NCBI GenBank assembly: GCA_001464355.1
Contig: LNEU01000023.1
Span: 124,001-188,000 of the forward strand
Direction of reading: 5' to 3'
Source: Burkholderiales bacterium Ga0077544
GTDB lineage: Bacteria > Pseudomonadota > Gammaproteobacteria > Burkholderiales > Burkholderiaceae_D
Length of the DNA: 64,000 nucleotides
Position numbers and translations under genes: made by a program. The first letter of the stretch is position 1; the number at the start of each line of letters is the position of its first letter. The notes under the pieces were generated by a model. It was not told where the DNA came from, did no database searches, and saw only the letters and a program-made list of their open reading frames with translations. Below, piece after piece: positions 46,908 to 55,188 of this stretch.

Positions 46908-46951
46908 GCAGACAAGAAAAACCCCGCACCTGCGGGGTTTTTCTTGTCTGC
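46908..46951 (-). terminator. Very long terminator hairpin
   Basis: A perfect 21-bp stem (arms 46908-46928 and 46931-46951) with a 2-base formal loop, containing AACCCCGCA/TGCGGGGTT and T runs inside the arms. It lies about 40 bases past the stop codon of the 24-residue membrane protein gene and ahead of the histidine kinase promoter, insulating the two. Confidence 0.88.
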
Positions 46952-46989
46952 TTCTGATTATCTGCTTCATATTTTTTGCTAAAGCGGCC

Positions 46990-47064
46990 CTAGAAAATCA
47001 GATAAACCAGTACCAGCACGAAAAATGGCACGCCTAATATCCACGCAAGAAAATATTTACCCAT
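46990..47064 (-). CDS. 24-residue single-pass membrane protein
   Basis: The ATG at 47062-47064 is preceded by AGGAGA at ideal spacing, and the frame ends with TAG at 46990-46992. The product starts MGKYFLAWILGVPFFVLVLV and ends in YLIF: a short polar start, a Trp, a Gly-Val-Pro kink and one membrane segment. It has its own strong terminator. From memory, similar tiny proteins starting MGKYFLAWILGVP occur in other proteobacteria, but I could not check this. It may act as a small regulator or partner of a membrane complex. Confidence 0.8.
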   Translation of the reverse strand: MGKYFLAWILGVPFFVLVLVYLIF

Positions 47065-47420
47065 GATATGTCTCCTGAAAAATTTCAACGATGATTGCTG
47101 AGCATTCACCCCGAAAAAGAGATAAGCGACAGCAAGTTTGTTCTTCTTTGTACGCGAAACATCGTATCGTTAGCGCCTATCGGCTCCTATAGGAAATAAG
47201 CTGATATCGGTGTAGGACAGTACGCATCTGATGCGAATCATGCATATCCATAGCAAGATTGTTGTGTGCAGCAACTTTTCAGCAGGTGAAAACTCTTACA
47301 AAGATAACGCCGCGCAAGCAGTGTTCGCACCGCCTGGCCCTTATCTGCTTTGCGGGCTATAGACATACATATATCAAATATAGTCGCCCTGCTACGCAGT
47401 ACTCACTTTACGGCCGCCCT
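47065..47420. other. Divergent intergenic region, small membrane protein gene / yihY-like gene
   Basis: About 355 bases without a credible gene; it must hold promoters for both directions. A perfect 6+1+6 palindrome CGCATCTGATGCG lies at 47223-47235 and a 10-base palindrome TCCTATAGGA at 47187-47196. I found no sigma-54 element here. Confidence 0.5.
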
Positions 47421-48350
47421 ATGCATGCGCAAGAAAATACATCCGAGCGGGATAGTCGGGACAAAGTTGAAAACTTATCCGTATGGCGACGCGCGCGTAT
47501 CGTTTTTACCTGCTCGATTCTGGAATGGTTTGCACAACGCGGCGGCAGCAAAGGTGCAGCAGTGGCTTTCTATACGCTGTTTTCGATGGCACCGATACTG
47601 ATACTGGCCATCGCGATTGCCGGAGCTGTATTCGGCACACAAGCCGCCCGCGGCGAAATTTTTACGCAACTCACAGGATTAGTCGGCCCCAGTGGCGCGC
47701 AGGCAATCGAGATGCTGTTGGCGAATGCACATGATCCAAATCTCAGTCAAACCGCAACCATCATTGCGACTATCTTTCTGTTAATAGGTGCGACCACCGT
47801 CTTTGCAGAATTGAAGGACAGCCTGGATGAAATCTGGCATGTGCCTATGGCACGGCACACTGGCTGGATCGAAGTGTTAAGGGTACGCGTACTCTCGTTC
47901 GGCATGGTGCTGGTACTGGCATTTTTGCTGCTGGTCTCGCTCGTCGTCAGCGCCGGACTCGCCTTGCTGGAGCGTTACTGGGGTGGGCCATGGAAGGATG
48001 CAGCCTTCATTTTTCAGCCCGTATCGAACCTGGTTTCGTTTATCGTGATCGCCTCCCTGTTCGCCGTTATCTACAAGACCCTGCCGCAAGTAAAACTGTC
48101 GTGGCGCGATGTATCAATCGGTGCATTGGGCACAGCCGGACTCTTCATATTCGGCAAATACTTGATCGGCATCTATCTCGGTAACAGCGGTATTGCCAGT
48201 AGCTACGGTGCAGCCGGCTCTCTGGTTGCGCTTCTGCTCTGGGTCTATTACTCCGCGCAGATATTCTTTCTTGGCGCAAGCTTCACGCGTCAATATGCGC
48301 TGTGGTTCGGCACCTTGCGCAATAACGAAGAGTTGAAAGCAGCAGCATAA
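47421..48350 (+). CDS. YihY/UPF0761-family inner membrane protein
   Basis: The protein has 309 residues from the ATG at 47421; a frame extending 54 residues upstream is not protein-like. Six membrane segments are visible, with the family's N-terminal RGGSKGAAVAFYTLFSMAPI and the C-terminal AGSLVALLLWVYYSAQIFFL block. The family was once annotated as ribonuclease BN, which is now known to be a different protein; its role is unsettled, possibly in transport or virulence-factor export. No partner gene adjoins it. Confidence 0.92.
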   Translation: MHAQENTSERDSRDKVENLSVWRRARIVFTCSILEWFAQRGGSKGAAVAFYTLFSMAPILILAIAIAGAVFGTQAARGEIFTQLTGLVGPSGAQAIEMLLANAHDPNLSQTATIIATIFLLIGATTVFAELKDSLDEIWHVPMARHTGWIEVLRVRVLSFGMVLVLAFLLLVSLVVSAGLALLERYWGGPWKDAAFIFQPVSNLVSFIVIASLFAVIYKTLPQVKLSWRDVSIGALGTAGLFIFGKYLIGIYLGNSGIASSYGAAGSLVALLLWVYYSAQIFFLGASFTRQYALWFGTLRNNEELKAAA

Positions 48351-48564
48351 AATTTTTCGCCGCCTGCTTTAGCGACTCACTATTTTTCTTTCCGCTTTGC
48401 CGCTCCGCTCGCCTTCCATTCACTTTGCTTTTCGTGATCTTGCTTCTTGTTGTCCTGCAAGGGCTTCCGCGTTTCCCACATGTAGGCTTTGCAACTTACC
48501 CTGCGCTATTTACATATAGTTAACAACATTTTTCTTAAGTGATTGATTTTTATAAGTAAAAAAT

Positions 48565-48582
48565 CTGGCCCATGTTTTGCAT
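48565..48582 (+). promoter_or_regulatory. Candidate sigma-54 (-24/-12) promoter of the csbD-like gene
   Basis: CTGGCCCATGTTTTGCAT holds the required GG (48567-48568) and GC (48579-48580) dinucleotides exactly 10 bases apart, with TGGC and TTGCA cores of the consensus TGGCAC-N5-TTGCA. Transcription would begin near 48592, about 45 bases before the CsbD start codon. A sigma-54 activator gene lies 5 kb upstream in the same block. Confidence 0.65.
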
Positions 48583-48637
48583 AGTAAGGGACAGGCACTG
48601 TCGCCATAGCGTATGAAATTCACTTAAGGAGAATGTT

Positions 48638-48856
48638 ATGAATTGGGACGTTATCGAAGGTAACTGGAAACAACTCAAAGGCAATGTCAAAGAACAATGG
48701 GGCAAGCTTACTGATGACAGCCTTGATCAAATCGCAGGCAAACGCGATCAACTCGCTGGCAAGATTCAAGAAGCTTACGGCGTGAACAAGGATGAAGCTG
48801 AAAAGCAGATCAAAGCGTTTGAAGAACGTAATCGCGAAGACAAACGTTTCATGTAA
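48638..48856 (+). CDS. CsbD-family stress protein
   Basis: A 72-residue hydrophilic helical protein from the ATG at 48638, preceded by TAAGGAG. It carries the family core MNWDVIEGNWKQLKGNVKEQ, then WGKLTDDSLDQIAGKRDQL and GKIQEAYG. CsbD-like proteins (YjbJ in E. coli) are abundant under general stress or in stationary phase; their molecular role is unknown. Sequence ahead of the gene carries a good sigma-54 promoter match. The next gene, 91 bases on, may be transcribed with it past an interposed hairpin. Confidence 0.94.
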   Translation: MNWDVIEGNWKQLKGNVKEQWGKLTDDSLDQIAGKRDQLAGKIQEAYGVNKDEAEKQIKAFEERNREDKRFM

Positions 48857-48866
48857 GACCGTGTGT

Positions 48867-48903
48867 GGTGCGGACCCGTCGTCAGACGACGACGCTCCGC
48901 ACC
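48867..48903 (+). terminator. Hairpin between csbD-like and Cx10C-repeat genes
   Basis: Arms GGTGCGGA/TCCGCACC with an inner CGTCGTC/ACGACG pair make a strong structure, but no T run follows. It may be a partial terminator or an mRNA-stabilising element that raises CsbD yield over the downstream gene. Confidence 0.5.
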
Positions 48904-48947
48904 TGATTGCCTGACGCAATTTCAATTAAAAAACCAAAAGGAACTTC

Positions 48948-49481
48948 ATGAAAAAAGCAATCTCAATGATCATCATGGCCAGCGCCAGCTTTGGCTTTAT
49001 CGCTGCATCGCACGCAGCACCAAATGAAGCAAAAGTGACTTACGATGCAAGCAAGAAAAAAGCAGATGCTGACTACAAAATGGCAAAAGAAGCCTGTGAC
49101 AGCCACAAAGGTAATGCCAAGGATGTTTGCGTAAAAGAAGCGAAAGCTGCTCAGGTGAAAGCCACAGCAGAAGCCGAAGTTGCATACAAAGGCACTGACG
49201 CGGCACGTAAAAAAGCGCGCACCGACATTGCTGATGCAAACTATGAAGTCGCAAAAGAAAAATGCGATGACATGACCGGCAACAATAAAGATGTCTGCGT
49301 GAAAGAAGCAAAAGCGGTAAAAACTGCAGCAGTTGCCGATGCGAAAGCTGGCAAAGAAGTTTCCGACGCACGCAAGGATGCACGTGAAGAAAAGCACGAT
49401 GCCAACGTTGCCGTGCAAAAGGAAAAATGTGACGCTTTGAGCGGCGCTGAAAAATCGCGTTGCATGGGCGCTGCAAAATAA
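48948..49481 (+). CDS. Exported Ala/Lys-rich protein with three Cx10C repeats
   Basis: A 177-residue protein with a signal peptide ending about SHA-APN. The mature part is highly charged and helical. Three repeats each place two Cys ten residues apart: CDSHKGNAKDVC, CDDMTGNNKDVC and CDALSGAEKSRC; the first two are followed by VKEAKA. Similar low-complexity exported proteins are common in betaproteobacteria and have no assigned function. Each repeat could close as a helical hairpin by a disulfide in the periplasm. AAGGA precedes the ATG. It lies in the stress block behind the CsbD gene. Confidence 0.85.
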   Translation: MKKAISMIIMASASFGFIAASHAAPNEAKVTYDASKKKADADYKMAKEACDSHKGNAKDVCVKEAKAAQVKATAEAEVAYKGTDAARKKARTDIADANYEVAKEKCDDMTGNNKDVCVKEAKAVKTAAVADAKAGKEVSDARKDAREEKHDANVAVQKEKCDALSGAEKSRCMGAAK

Positions 49482-49555
49482 ACAGGCGACTCACTAGCTA
49501 ATCCATGTCTACAGCAGGTCATCACACACGACCTGCAGACTGATTAGCCAGAAAC

Positions 49556-49596
49556 AAGGCGATCTCGCTAACCTGGTTAGCCAGATCGCCTTTTTA
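49556..49596 (+). terminator. Terminator after the Cx10C-repeat gene
   Basis: Stem AAGGCGATCT/AGATCGCCTT with an inner CTAAC/GGTTAG pairing and a T run (TTTTTA). A smaller hairpin, GCAGGTC/GACCTGC (49514-49536), precedes it. Confidence 0.88.
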
Positions 49597-49676
49597 TTTC
49601 CGGTCTTGCAAACTATTAAAATTCCGCATCAGCATAAATGTCTGCTGCGAAGCAAGCCGGCAATGGCGGATAACAC

Positions 49677-49955
49677 ATGAATTTAATCATCTGGATAACG
49701 GTAGGCGGCCTGAGCGGCGCACTGTCATTCGTCATCCTGCGACTATTAAAACGTAGCGATCAAGGCGAACTATTGCTCAATATCGTTGTGGGGATGGCAG
49801 GAGCGCTACTGGGAGGAATTCTGCTGGCACCGGTCTTTGGAACCGGAGCGATAGATTCGCAGCACTACACAAATGGCAAGCTGATCGCAGCATGGGCTGG
49901 TGCCCTGTTTTTGCTGAGCATCGTCAATCTATTCGGCCAGCTCAATAAACGTTAA
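49677..49955 (+). CDS. GlsB/YeaQ/YmgE-family membrane protein
   Basis: A 92-residue protein with three hydrophobic segments and the family's glycine-rich pattern (WITVGGLSGALSFVILRLLK, then NIVVGMAGALLGGILLAPVFG). The label 'transglycosylase-associated' is historical and unproven. Relatives are induced in general or envelope stress, in keeping with the neighbouring CsbD-like gene. Convergent with fumC, whose stop codon is 31 bases away. Confidence 0.88.
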   Translation: MNLIIWITVGGLSGALSFVILRLLKRSDQGELLLNIVVGMAGALLGGILLAPVFGTGAIDSQHYTNGKLIAAWAGALFLLSIVNLFGQLNKR

Positions 49956-49986
49956 TGCTGGATCGGTAAAGCCCATGCATGGCTGG

Positions 49987-51375
49987 TCAATTTGGATGAA
50001 TCATGTCTTGCGGCTGCACCCAAAGATCGAATTCATCGCTGGTCACAAATCCCAGAGCCAGCGCGGTCTCCTTTAATGTGCTGCCATCATGATGTGCCTG
50101 CTTGGCTATCTTCGCTGCCTTGTCGTAGCCGATATGCGGCGCCAATGCCGTCACCAGCATCAATGAACGTCCCATCAATTCATCAATACGCTCGCGATTG
50201 GCGGCGATGCCGTGTGCACAGTGCTCATCGAAACTCTGTATGCCATCCGCCAGCAAACGCACGCTTTGCAAAAAATTATGCGCAAGCAGCGGCTTGAAGA
50301 CATTCAATTCAAAGTTGCCGGATGCGCCGCCAAAATTAATCGCCACATCGTTGCCAAATACCTGGCAACACAACATGGTGACCGCTTCGCTCTGCGTCGG
50401 ATTGACCTTGCCCGGCATGATGGAACTACCCGGTTCGTTTTCCGGAATACTTAATTCACCCAAACCGGAACGCGGACCGGATGCCAGCCAGCGCACATCG
50501 TTTGCAATCTTCATCATCGCAGCGGCGAGCGTCTTCAAGCCGCCATGTACGCTCACCAGCGCATCGTGCGCTGCCAGCGCGGCAAACTTATTACTTGCAC
50601 TTTTAAACGGCAGGCCCGTACGCTGCGCCAACTCAGCCGCCACACGGACACCGAATTCCGGATGCGTATTCAATCCTGTGCCAACTGCCGTGCCACCAAC
50701 GGCAAGTTCATGCAATGCGGGCTGCAAAGCCGCAATCGCAGCAGCAGCATACTCAAGTTGCGCAACATAGCCAGAGAATTCCTGTCCCAGCGTCAGTGGT
50801 GTTGCGTCCTGCAAATGCGTGCGGCCTATCTTGACAATGTCAGCAAATTCTTCCGATTTCAGTTGCAGCGTCTGCCGCAATTTGTCGATCTGCGGCAATA
50901 TTTTCTTGCTGACGCCAAGCGCTGCAGCCACATACATCGCCGACGGGAAGATGTCGTTGGAAGACTGCCCGAGATTAACGTCGTCGTTCGGATGAATCAG
51001 GCGCTGCTCGCCACGCTCGCCGTTCAGCAATTCAGATGCGCGATTGGCCAGCACTTCATTCATATTCATATTGCTCTGCGTGCCGGAACCGGTCTGCCAC
51101 ACGGCAAGTGGAAACTCATGTGGATGCAGACCCGCAATCACTTCTTCTGCCGCCGCGACTATCGCGCCAGACTTTTTTCGGTCGAGCTTGCCCAGATCAA
51201 GATTGACTATGGCCGATGCACGTTTGACTTCAGCGAGCGCGATGATCAGTTCCTGCGGCATCCGTTCGGTCGATATCTTGAAATGTTCAAGCGAGCGCTG
51301 TGTTTGCGCGCCCCACAAACGTTCAGCATTGACCTCGATCAAGCCGAATGTATCGCGCTCCATTCTGGTTTTCAT
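49987..51375 (-). CDS. fumC: Fumarate hydratase, class II
   Basis: Converts fumarate and malate in the citric acid cycle; oxygen-stable, iron-free homotetramer. It has 462 residues from the ATG at 51373-51375, with AAGGA seven bases ahead; upstream ATGs lack this. The superfamily signature [12 protein letters not shown] (about residues 316-327), the B-site region and [15 protein letters not shown] with the catalytic-region His are intact. Monocistronic. The 370 bases upstream must hold its promoter. Confidence 0.97.
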   Translation of the reverse strand: MKTRMERDTFGLIEVNAERLWGAQTQRSLEHFKISTERMPQELIIALAEVKRASAIVNLDLGKLDRKKSGAIVAAAEEVIAGLHPHEFPLAVWQTGSGTQSNMNMNEVLANRASELLNGERGEQRLIHPNDDVNLGQSSNDIFPSAMYVAAALGVSKKILPQIDKLRQTLQLKSEEFADIVKIGRTHLQDATPLTLGQEFSGYVAQLEYAAAAIAALQPALHELAVGGTAVGTGLNTHPEFGVRVAAELAQRTGLPFKSASNKFAALAAHDALVSVHGGLKTLAAAMMKIANDVRWLASGPRSGLGELSIPENEPGSSIMPGKVNPTQSEAVTMLCCQVFGNDVAINFGGASGNFELNVFKPLLAHNFLQSVRLLADGIQSFDEHCAHGIAANRERIDELMGRSLMLVTALAPHIGYDKAAKIAKQAHHDGSTLKETALALGFVTSDEFDLWVQPQDMIHPN

Positions 51376-51747
51376 GATTATTTCCTTAGCCATGACGTGT
51401 GTAGTTGTGCACGTTCCATCATGCACTAAAAATACTTCACCGATGTTCCCACCTTGATCAAACGCGACGACATGTAGCGTGATCCATCCATCCGCTTTTC
51501 TACAAGATAGCAGACTACCGGCTACAGATATTCAGATTCGGCATATGCATATTCAGGAAAATTCAACTGATTCCAATTTTAATTACCTGCAAATCTAATT
51601 GCATTGCACCAACACCCTTTGCTCTGCCGTTGCCGAATTTTGTATCGTCCCCCATATTGCCACCATTTATTTTCCGTATCGTCAGTACACATAACGCACA
51701 TGGACATGGACATGGAAATAATTCTGCGAAAAACACATGTCATGAAG
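51376..51747. other. Intergenic region upstream of fumC
   Basis: No supported gene or RNA. Plus-strand frames here have Cys/His/Pro-rich products typical of non-coding sequence. Confidence 0.5.
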
Positions 51748-52014
51748 CTAGTAGCCTTGCAGTGGGGATTCGCTGCGCTCGTGGATTTCTTCGCTAAAGG
51801 ATTTCAGCGCGGCACCAGAAAGCGTCCTACCTATCTCTCCGAGCCTGCAACTGAGGGTTTCCTGGCGTCGGATAAAATCATCTGAATATTGCGTGTCGCC
51901 GATGCGCAGGTTGCCTATGCCAGTCCATTCTGGATCGAATATAACGCGCAATTTATTCCCGGCACTGGCGCGCAGCAAGCCTGCGTTGCATGTCATCCAT
52001 GATTGTGAAGACAT
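51748..52014 (-). CDS. Hypothetical protein (tentative)
   Basis: An 88-residue frame from the ATG at 52012-52014, with a balanced composition (RVIFDPEWTGIGNLRIGDTQ near residue 24, then a charged helical part ending in LQGY) and codon choice like neighbouring genes (CTG, CGC, GGC, GAA). No ribosome site, signal or known domain. The opposite strand also has open frames, so the coding strand is not settled. Confidence 0.4.
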   Translation of the reverse strand: MSSQSWMTCNAGLLRASAGNKLRVIFDPEWTGIGNLRIGDTQYSDDFIRRQETLSCRLGEIGRTLSGAALKSFSEEIHERSESPLQGY

Positions 52015-52503
52015 GCTTGCAGAAGCAGCGACGTAATTACACCGATCGAGGTGACGCAAGAGCGCAAGAATTATTTTGATGCATTAAAAGCGCCATTGCG
52101 CTCAGGCGGTAACGGTACCAGCACTATCGCCATAGTCTTGGCAACAAGCCTCTGCTCAGTAGCAAATTATTTTGCCAGCGACATAAGTCCAACACCATGG
52201 CGCGAAGAAACGATACGTTGCGGATTTTATTTCAAGCTGGTATTGCCGATGAGCGATGCTGACGCAATGTTAGACGCCTTCAACGCATGCATCCGAACCA
52301 GATGTATTTGACGCGCAAGAGATTGTGCCAGGCCGACCAGCGGCAAAATATAGTTTCGATCGCTTCCGGCGCAATTTACGTGGCCATAATTTGCATGATT
52401 CTCTGGACTCTAAATTGAAAGATGTGGGTCAGTGGATATTGACGGGCGAAGTGCCTGTGCCGTCTACCTATTCGTAAAGTAGTCCGACAATTATTTCTTC
52501 AAC
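52015..52503. other. Degenerate region, possible gene remnants
   Basis: Coding-like pieces sit in different plus-strand frames and are broken by stops: 52051-52311 (86 residues, LATSLCSVANYFASDISP), a segment starting MARRNDTLRILFQAGIADE near 52197, and about 52275-52478 (ending VGQWILTGEVPVPSTYS). A CVACHP heme-type fragment precedes them near 51990. I could not join these into one known protein. This looks like one or more decayed genes. Confidence 0.4.
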
Positions 52504-53400
52504 TTATTTTTGAATCACGCGTAGTTCACTGAATCGTGCAACAGCATGGTCGATGAATGCGCGTGACTTGGGTGCCAGCAGTCGCGCGCTAGGAAGCACC
52601 AGTTGCACTGGCAACTCTGCCGTTTCCATTTTTGGAAATATGCGTACCAGCGAACCATTCGCCACATCATCTGCGACCTGATACGACAACAGGCGCGCCA
52701 CGCCACGTCCTGCTTTTGCCGCGAGCAGCACGGCATCAATTTCATTTACCATCAGACGCGGTGTCAGCGGCACAATCTGGTCACGACCATCTACTCTGAA
52801 CCGCCATTCCAGCGCACCGTTGAAGCCTGAGGAAAAAATCACGTCATGCGATGACAAGTCAGCCAGCGTGCGCGGTTTGCCGCGATGCTTGATGTAATCA
52901 GGGCTTGCCACGAGAACAGAATGAACTTGTCCAACCTGTCGCGCAACCAGACTGGTATCGGCCAAAGAACCAATGCGCACTGCGATATCTATTCCTTCAT
53001 CAATCAGGTCAATGTTGCGATCATTGATAACCAGTTCGACTCGCATCTCGGGATACAAATCGAGATAGCTATTGACGATGGGTGCGACATGCCGTCGTCC
53101 AAACACAACCGGTGCAGTAATGCGCAGCATGCCACGCATCGGCGCGGACGGATCTTCTTGCACTGCTTGTTCGTATTCACTCAACACCTGTCGCGCATGT
53201 TGCAGCAATCGCGTACCGGCTTCGGTTGCTGCCAGATGTCGTGTCGTACGTTCTACCAGACGTGCGCCTATGCGCTGTTCGAGTGAAGCCAGCAGACGCG
53301 TAATCGCCGGCGGTGAACGACGCAGCTTGCGACTGGCACCGATCAGACTGCCGGTGTCGAGAATCGCAATGAATACTTCCAGTTCATCCAGTCGGTCCAT
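52504..53400 (-). CDS. LysR-family transcriptional regulator (GST-linked)
   Basis: The protein has 298 residues. The winged helix-turn-helix spans residues 1-60 (LEVFIAILDTGSLIGASRKL, then SPPAITRLLASLEQRIGARL), and the effector-binding domain runs from about residue 90. It is divergent from a GST/PNPOx-like gene pair; the 181-base region between holds AT-rich dyads, including TTC-N8-GAA at 53485-53498, which could be its site. It therefore probably controls the GST operon in response to an electrophile or small aromatic compound, by analogy with similar pairs. Confidence 0.93.
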   Translation of the reverse strand: MDRLDELEVFIAILDTGSLIGASRKLRRSPPAITRLLASLEQRIGARLVERTTRHLAATEAGTRLLQHARQVLSEYEQAVQEDPSAPMRGMLRITAPVVFGRRHVAPIVNSYLDLYPEMRVELVINDRNIDLIDEGIDIAVRIGSLADTSLVARQVGQVHSVLVASPDYIKHRGKPRTLADLSSHDVIFSSGFNGALEWRFRVDGRDQIVPLTPRLMVNEIDAVLLAAKAGRGVARLLSYQVADDVANGSLVRIFPKMETAELPVQLVLPSARLLAPKSRAFIDHAVARFSELRVIQK

Positions 53401-53581
53401 GACCTCGCCTCATTTAATTTTTCACTTTGCTCACTACGTGTAGCCCGACTCCACCTGGAGAGCGATTTTTTGGCGATTTAATTATTCCATATATTGAAAT
53501 AGTTAATTGAATTTTTACGTAATTTACATCATTTAAAGAAATAAATATGATGGGACCTCACTTACTTGAAAGGACATCATT

Positions 53582-54202
53582 GTGGCTACTATCAAACTGT
53601 ACGGAACACCTTTATCCGGACACGCCCATCGCGTAGAAGTACTGCTGCGCATGCTGGGGATTCCATACGAATACATAGAATCGGCAGCACAGCGTGCTAG
53701 CGAAGATTTCGGCAAGCTCAATCCTTTGCGCCAGATTCCTGTTCTGGCCGATGGCGGCCTCGTTCTCTCCGACAGCAATGCGATCATGGTTTATCTGGTC
53801 AAACGATATGGTGCGAATACTCCGTGGCTGTCGGACGATGCCGTCGAAGCTGCACAGATTCAGCGTTGGCTATCCATCGCGGCAGGCGAAGTGAGACATG
53901 GACCGGCGAGTGCGCGAATGTCCAGCTTGTGGAATATGAAAGGTGAAATCGCTTTTGCACGTGCACATGAAATTGCCGAAAAATTACTGACGATGATGAA
54001 TGCACATCTTGCCGGTCGCGATTATCTTGCCACCAACCATCCCACTATTGCCGACCTCGCGTGCTATTCATATATCGCGCATGCTCCTGAAGGTCGCATT
54101 TCACTTGTACCTTACCCAGAAGTCCGCGCATGGCTGGCACGCATAGAAGCCTTGCCAAATTTCCATCCTATGCCGCAATCAGCGATACCGGCAGCAGCAT
54201 GA
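53582..54202 (+). CDS. Glutathione S-transferase
   Basis: The protein has 206 residues from a GTG at 53582, with AAAGGA nine bases ahead. The N-terminal thioredoxin-like domain (residues 1-80) contains a Ser in TPLSGHAHRVEVLLRMLGI, the cis-Pro in LRQIPVL and the glutathione-binding SDSNAIMVYL. The C-terminal domain is all helical. It resembles the bacterial theta/beta-like GSTs; the substrate is unknown. Its stop codon overlaps the next gene's start as ATGA, so the two are translated together. Confidence 0.93.
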   Translation: MATIKLYGTPLSGHAHRVEVLLRMLGIPYEYIESAAQRASEDFGKLNPLRQIPVLADGGLVLSDSNAIMVYLVKRYGANTPWLSDDAVEAAQIQRWLSIAAGEVRHGPASARMSSLWNMKGEIAFARAHEIAEKLLTMMNAHLAGRDYLATNHPTIADLACYSYIAHAPEGRISLVPYPEVRAWLARIEALPNFHPMPQSAIPAAA

Positions 54203-55131
54203 GCACCCCTATCAATCCACGCCCTTTTCATGTGGGTGAACTGCAGGCTCACCAGGCTGCAGGGTTCGATACCCCTGGCGCACCGATACGTGAGCTGATG
54301 CCGGATCAGCACCGCCAGTTTTTCTCTTCACTGCGTTTTGCGATGCTTGCCACTATTGATCATGATGGTTGGCCAGTTGCGACGATCGCCACCGGCCCGC
54401 AAGGTTTTATATTCAGCGAAGATTCTCAACATCTACATTTCTCTGCGAGCACGCGTTGGCAGGAATCATTTATTCCTTTACTCACTGAGGGCCAGCCGCT
54501 AGGTATGCTTGGGATTGAGTTCAGCAACCGTCGGCGTAATCGTGCAAACGGTCATGTAACGGCATTTGATAGCGATGGCTTGCGAGTGCAAATTGCTCAA
54601 TCGTTCGGCAACTGCCCAAAGTACATACAGGCACGCGACGTAACGAATGAAGAGAGCGATCAACTGAGTTTCACATCCAAATCATTGACTGATCTCGATG
54701 ACGAGGCGAAGCTGCTGATTAGCAATGCCGACACCTTTTTTGTCGCGACGTCGTCAGGCAATCAAGAGATGCACGGTGCGGGAGTGGATATCTCGCATCG
54801 TGGCGGCAGGCCCGGTTTCATTCGTATCGACGGCAATACATTGACGATCCCCGATTTCATCGGCAATCGCTTTTTCAATACATTGGGAAACATGCTGGTA
54901 GAGCCGCGCGCAGCACTCTTGTTTATTGATTTCGCTACCGGCGATTTACTGCATCTGCAAGGAACAACCGAAGTGCTATGGCAATCGACTGAAACCAGTG
55001 GCCTTGCCGGAGCCGAACGCTTGTGGCGTTTTCATATGACATCGGGCTGGAGGAAATCGCATGCCATTCCCTTGCAATGGACGTTAAGAGAAGTGGCACC
55101 TACCACGACAGCAACCGGGATCTGGGGGTGA
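54199..55131 (+). CDS. Pyridoxamine 5'-phosphate oxidase-family FMN-binding protein
   Basis: The protein has 310 residues from the ATG at 54199, coupled to the GST gene by ATGA overlap. It holds two related PNPOx-like split-barrel halves: residues about 35-150 (FAMLATIDHDGWPVATIATG) and 160-290 (DTFFVATSSGNQEMHGAGVD, ending with the flavin-contacting NRFFNTLGNMLVEPRAALLF). Proteins of this layout occur beside GST or oxidoreductase genes and may reduce or sense flavin-linked compounds; no reaction is established. Pairing with a GST suggests detoxification. Confidence 0.87.
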   Translation: MSTPINPRPFHVGELQAHQAAGFDTPGAPIRELMPDQHRQFFSSLRFAMLATIDHDGWPVATIATGPQGFIFSEDSQHLHFSASTRWQESFIPLLTEGQPLGMLGIEFSNRRRNRANGHVTAFDSDGLRVQIAQSFGNCPKYIQARDVTNEESDQLSFTSKSLTDLDDEAKLLISNADTFFVATSSGNQEMHGAGVDISHRGGRPGFIRIDGNTLTIPDFIGNRFFNTLGNMLVEPRAALLFIDFATGDLLHLQGTTEVLWQSTETSGLAGAERLWRFHMTSGWRKSHAIPLQWTLREVAPTTTATGIWG

Positions 55132-55188
55132 GAAAATTAACAGTTGGGTTAACAGTACACACGCAAGAGGCTAACAACTTCGATGGAA

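Noticed and set aside
47335-47360. CTGGCCC...TGC sequence before the yihY-like gene as a sigma-54 site
   Set aside because: The spacing between GG and GC is nine bases and the -12 core is poor.
51604-51885. 93-residue plus-strand frame near fumC
   Set aside because: Cys/His-rich start, no ribosome site, and a better frame on the opposite strand.
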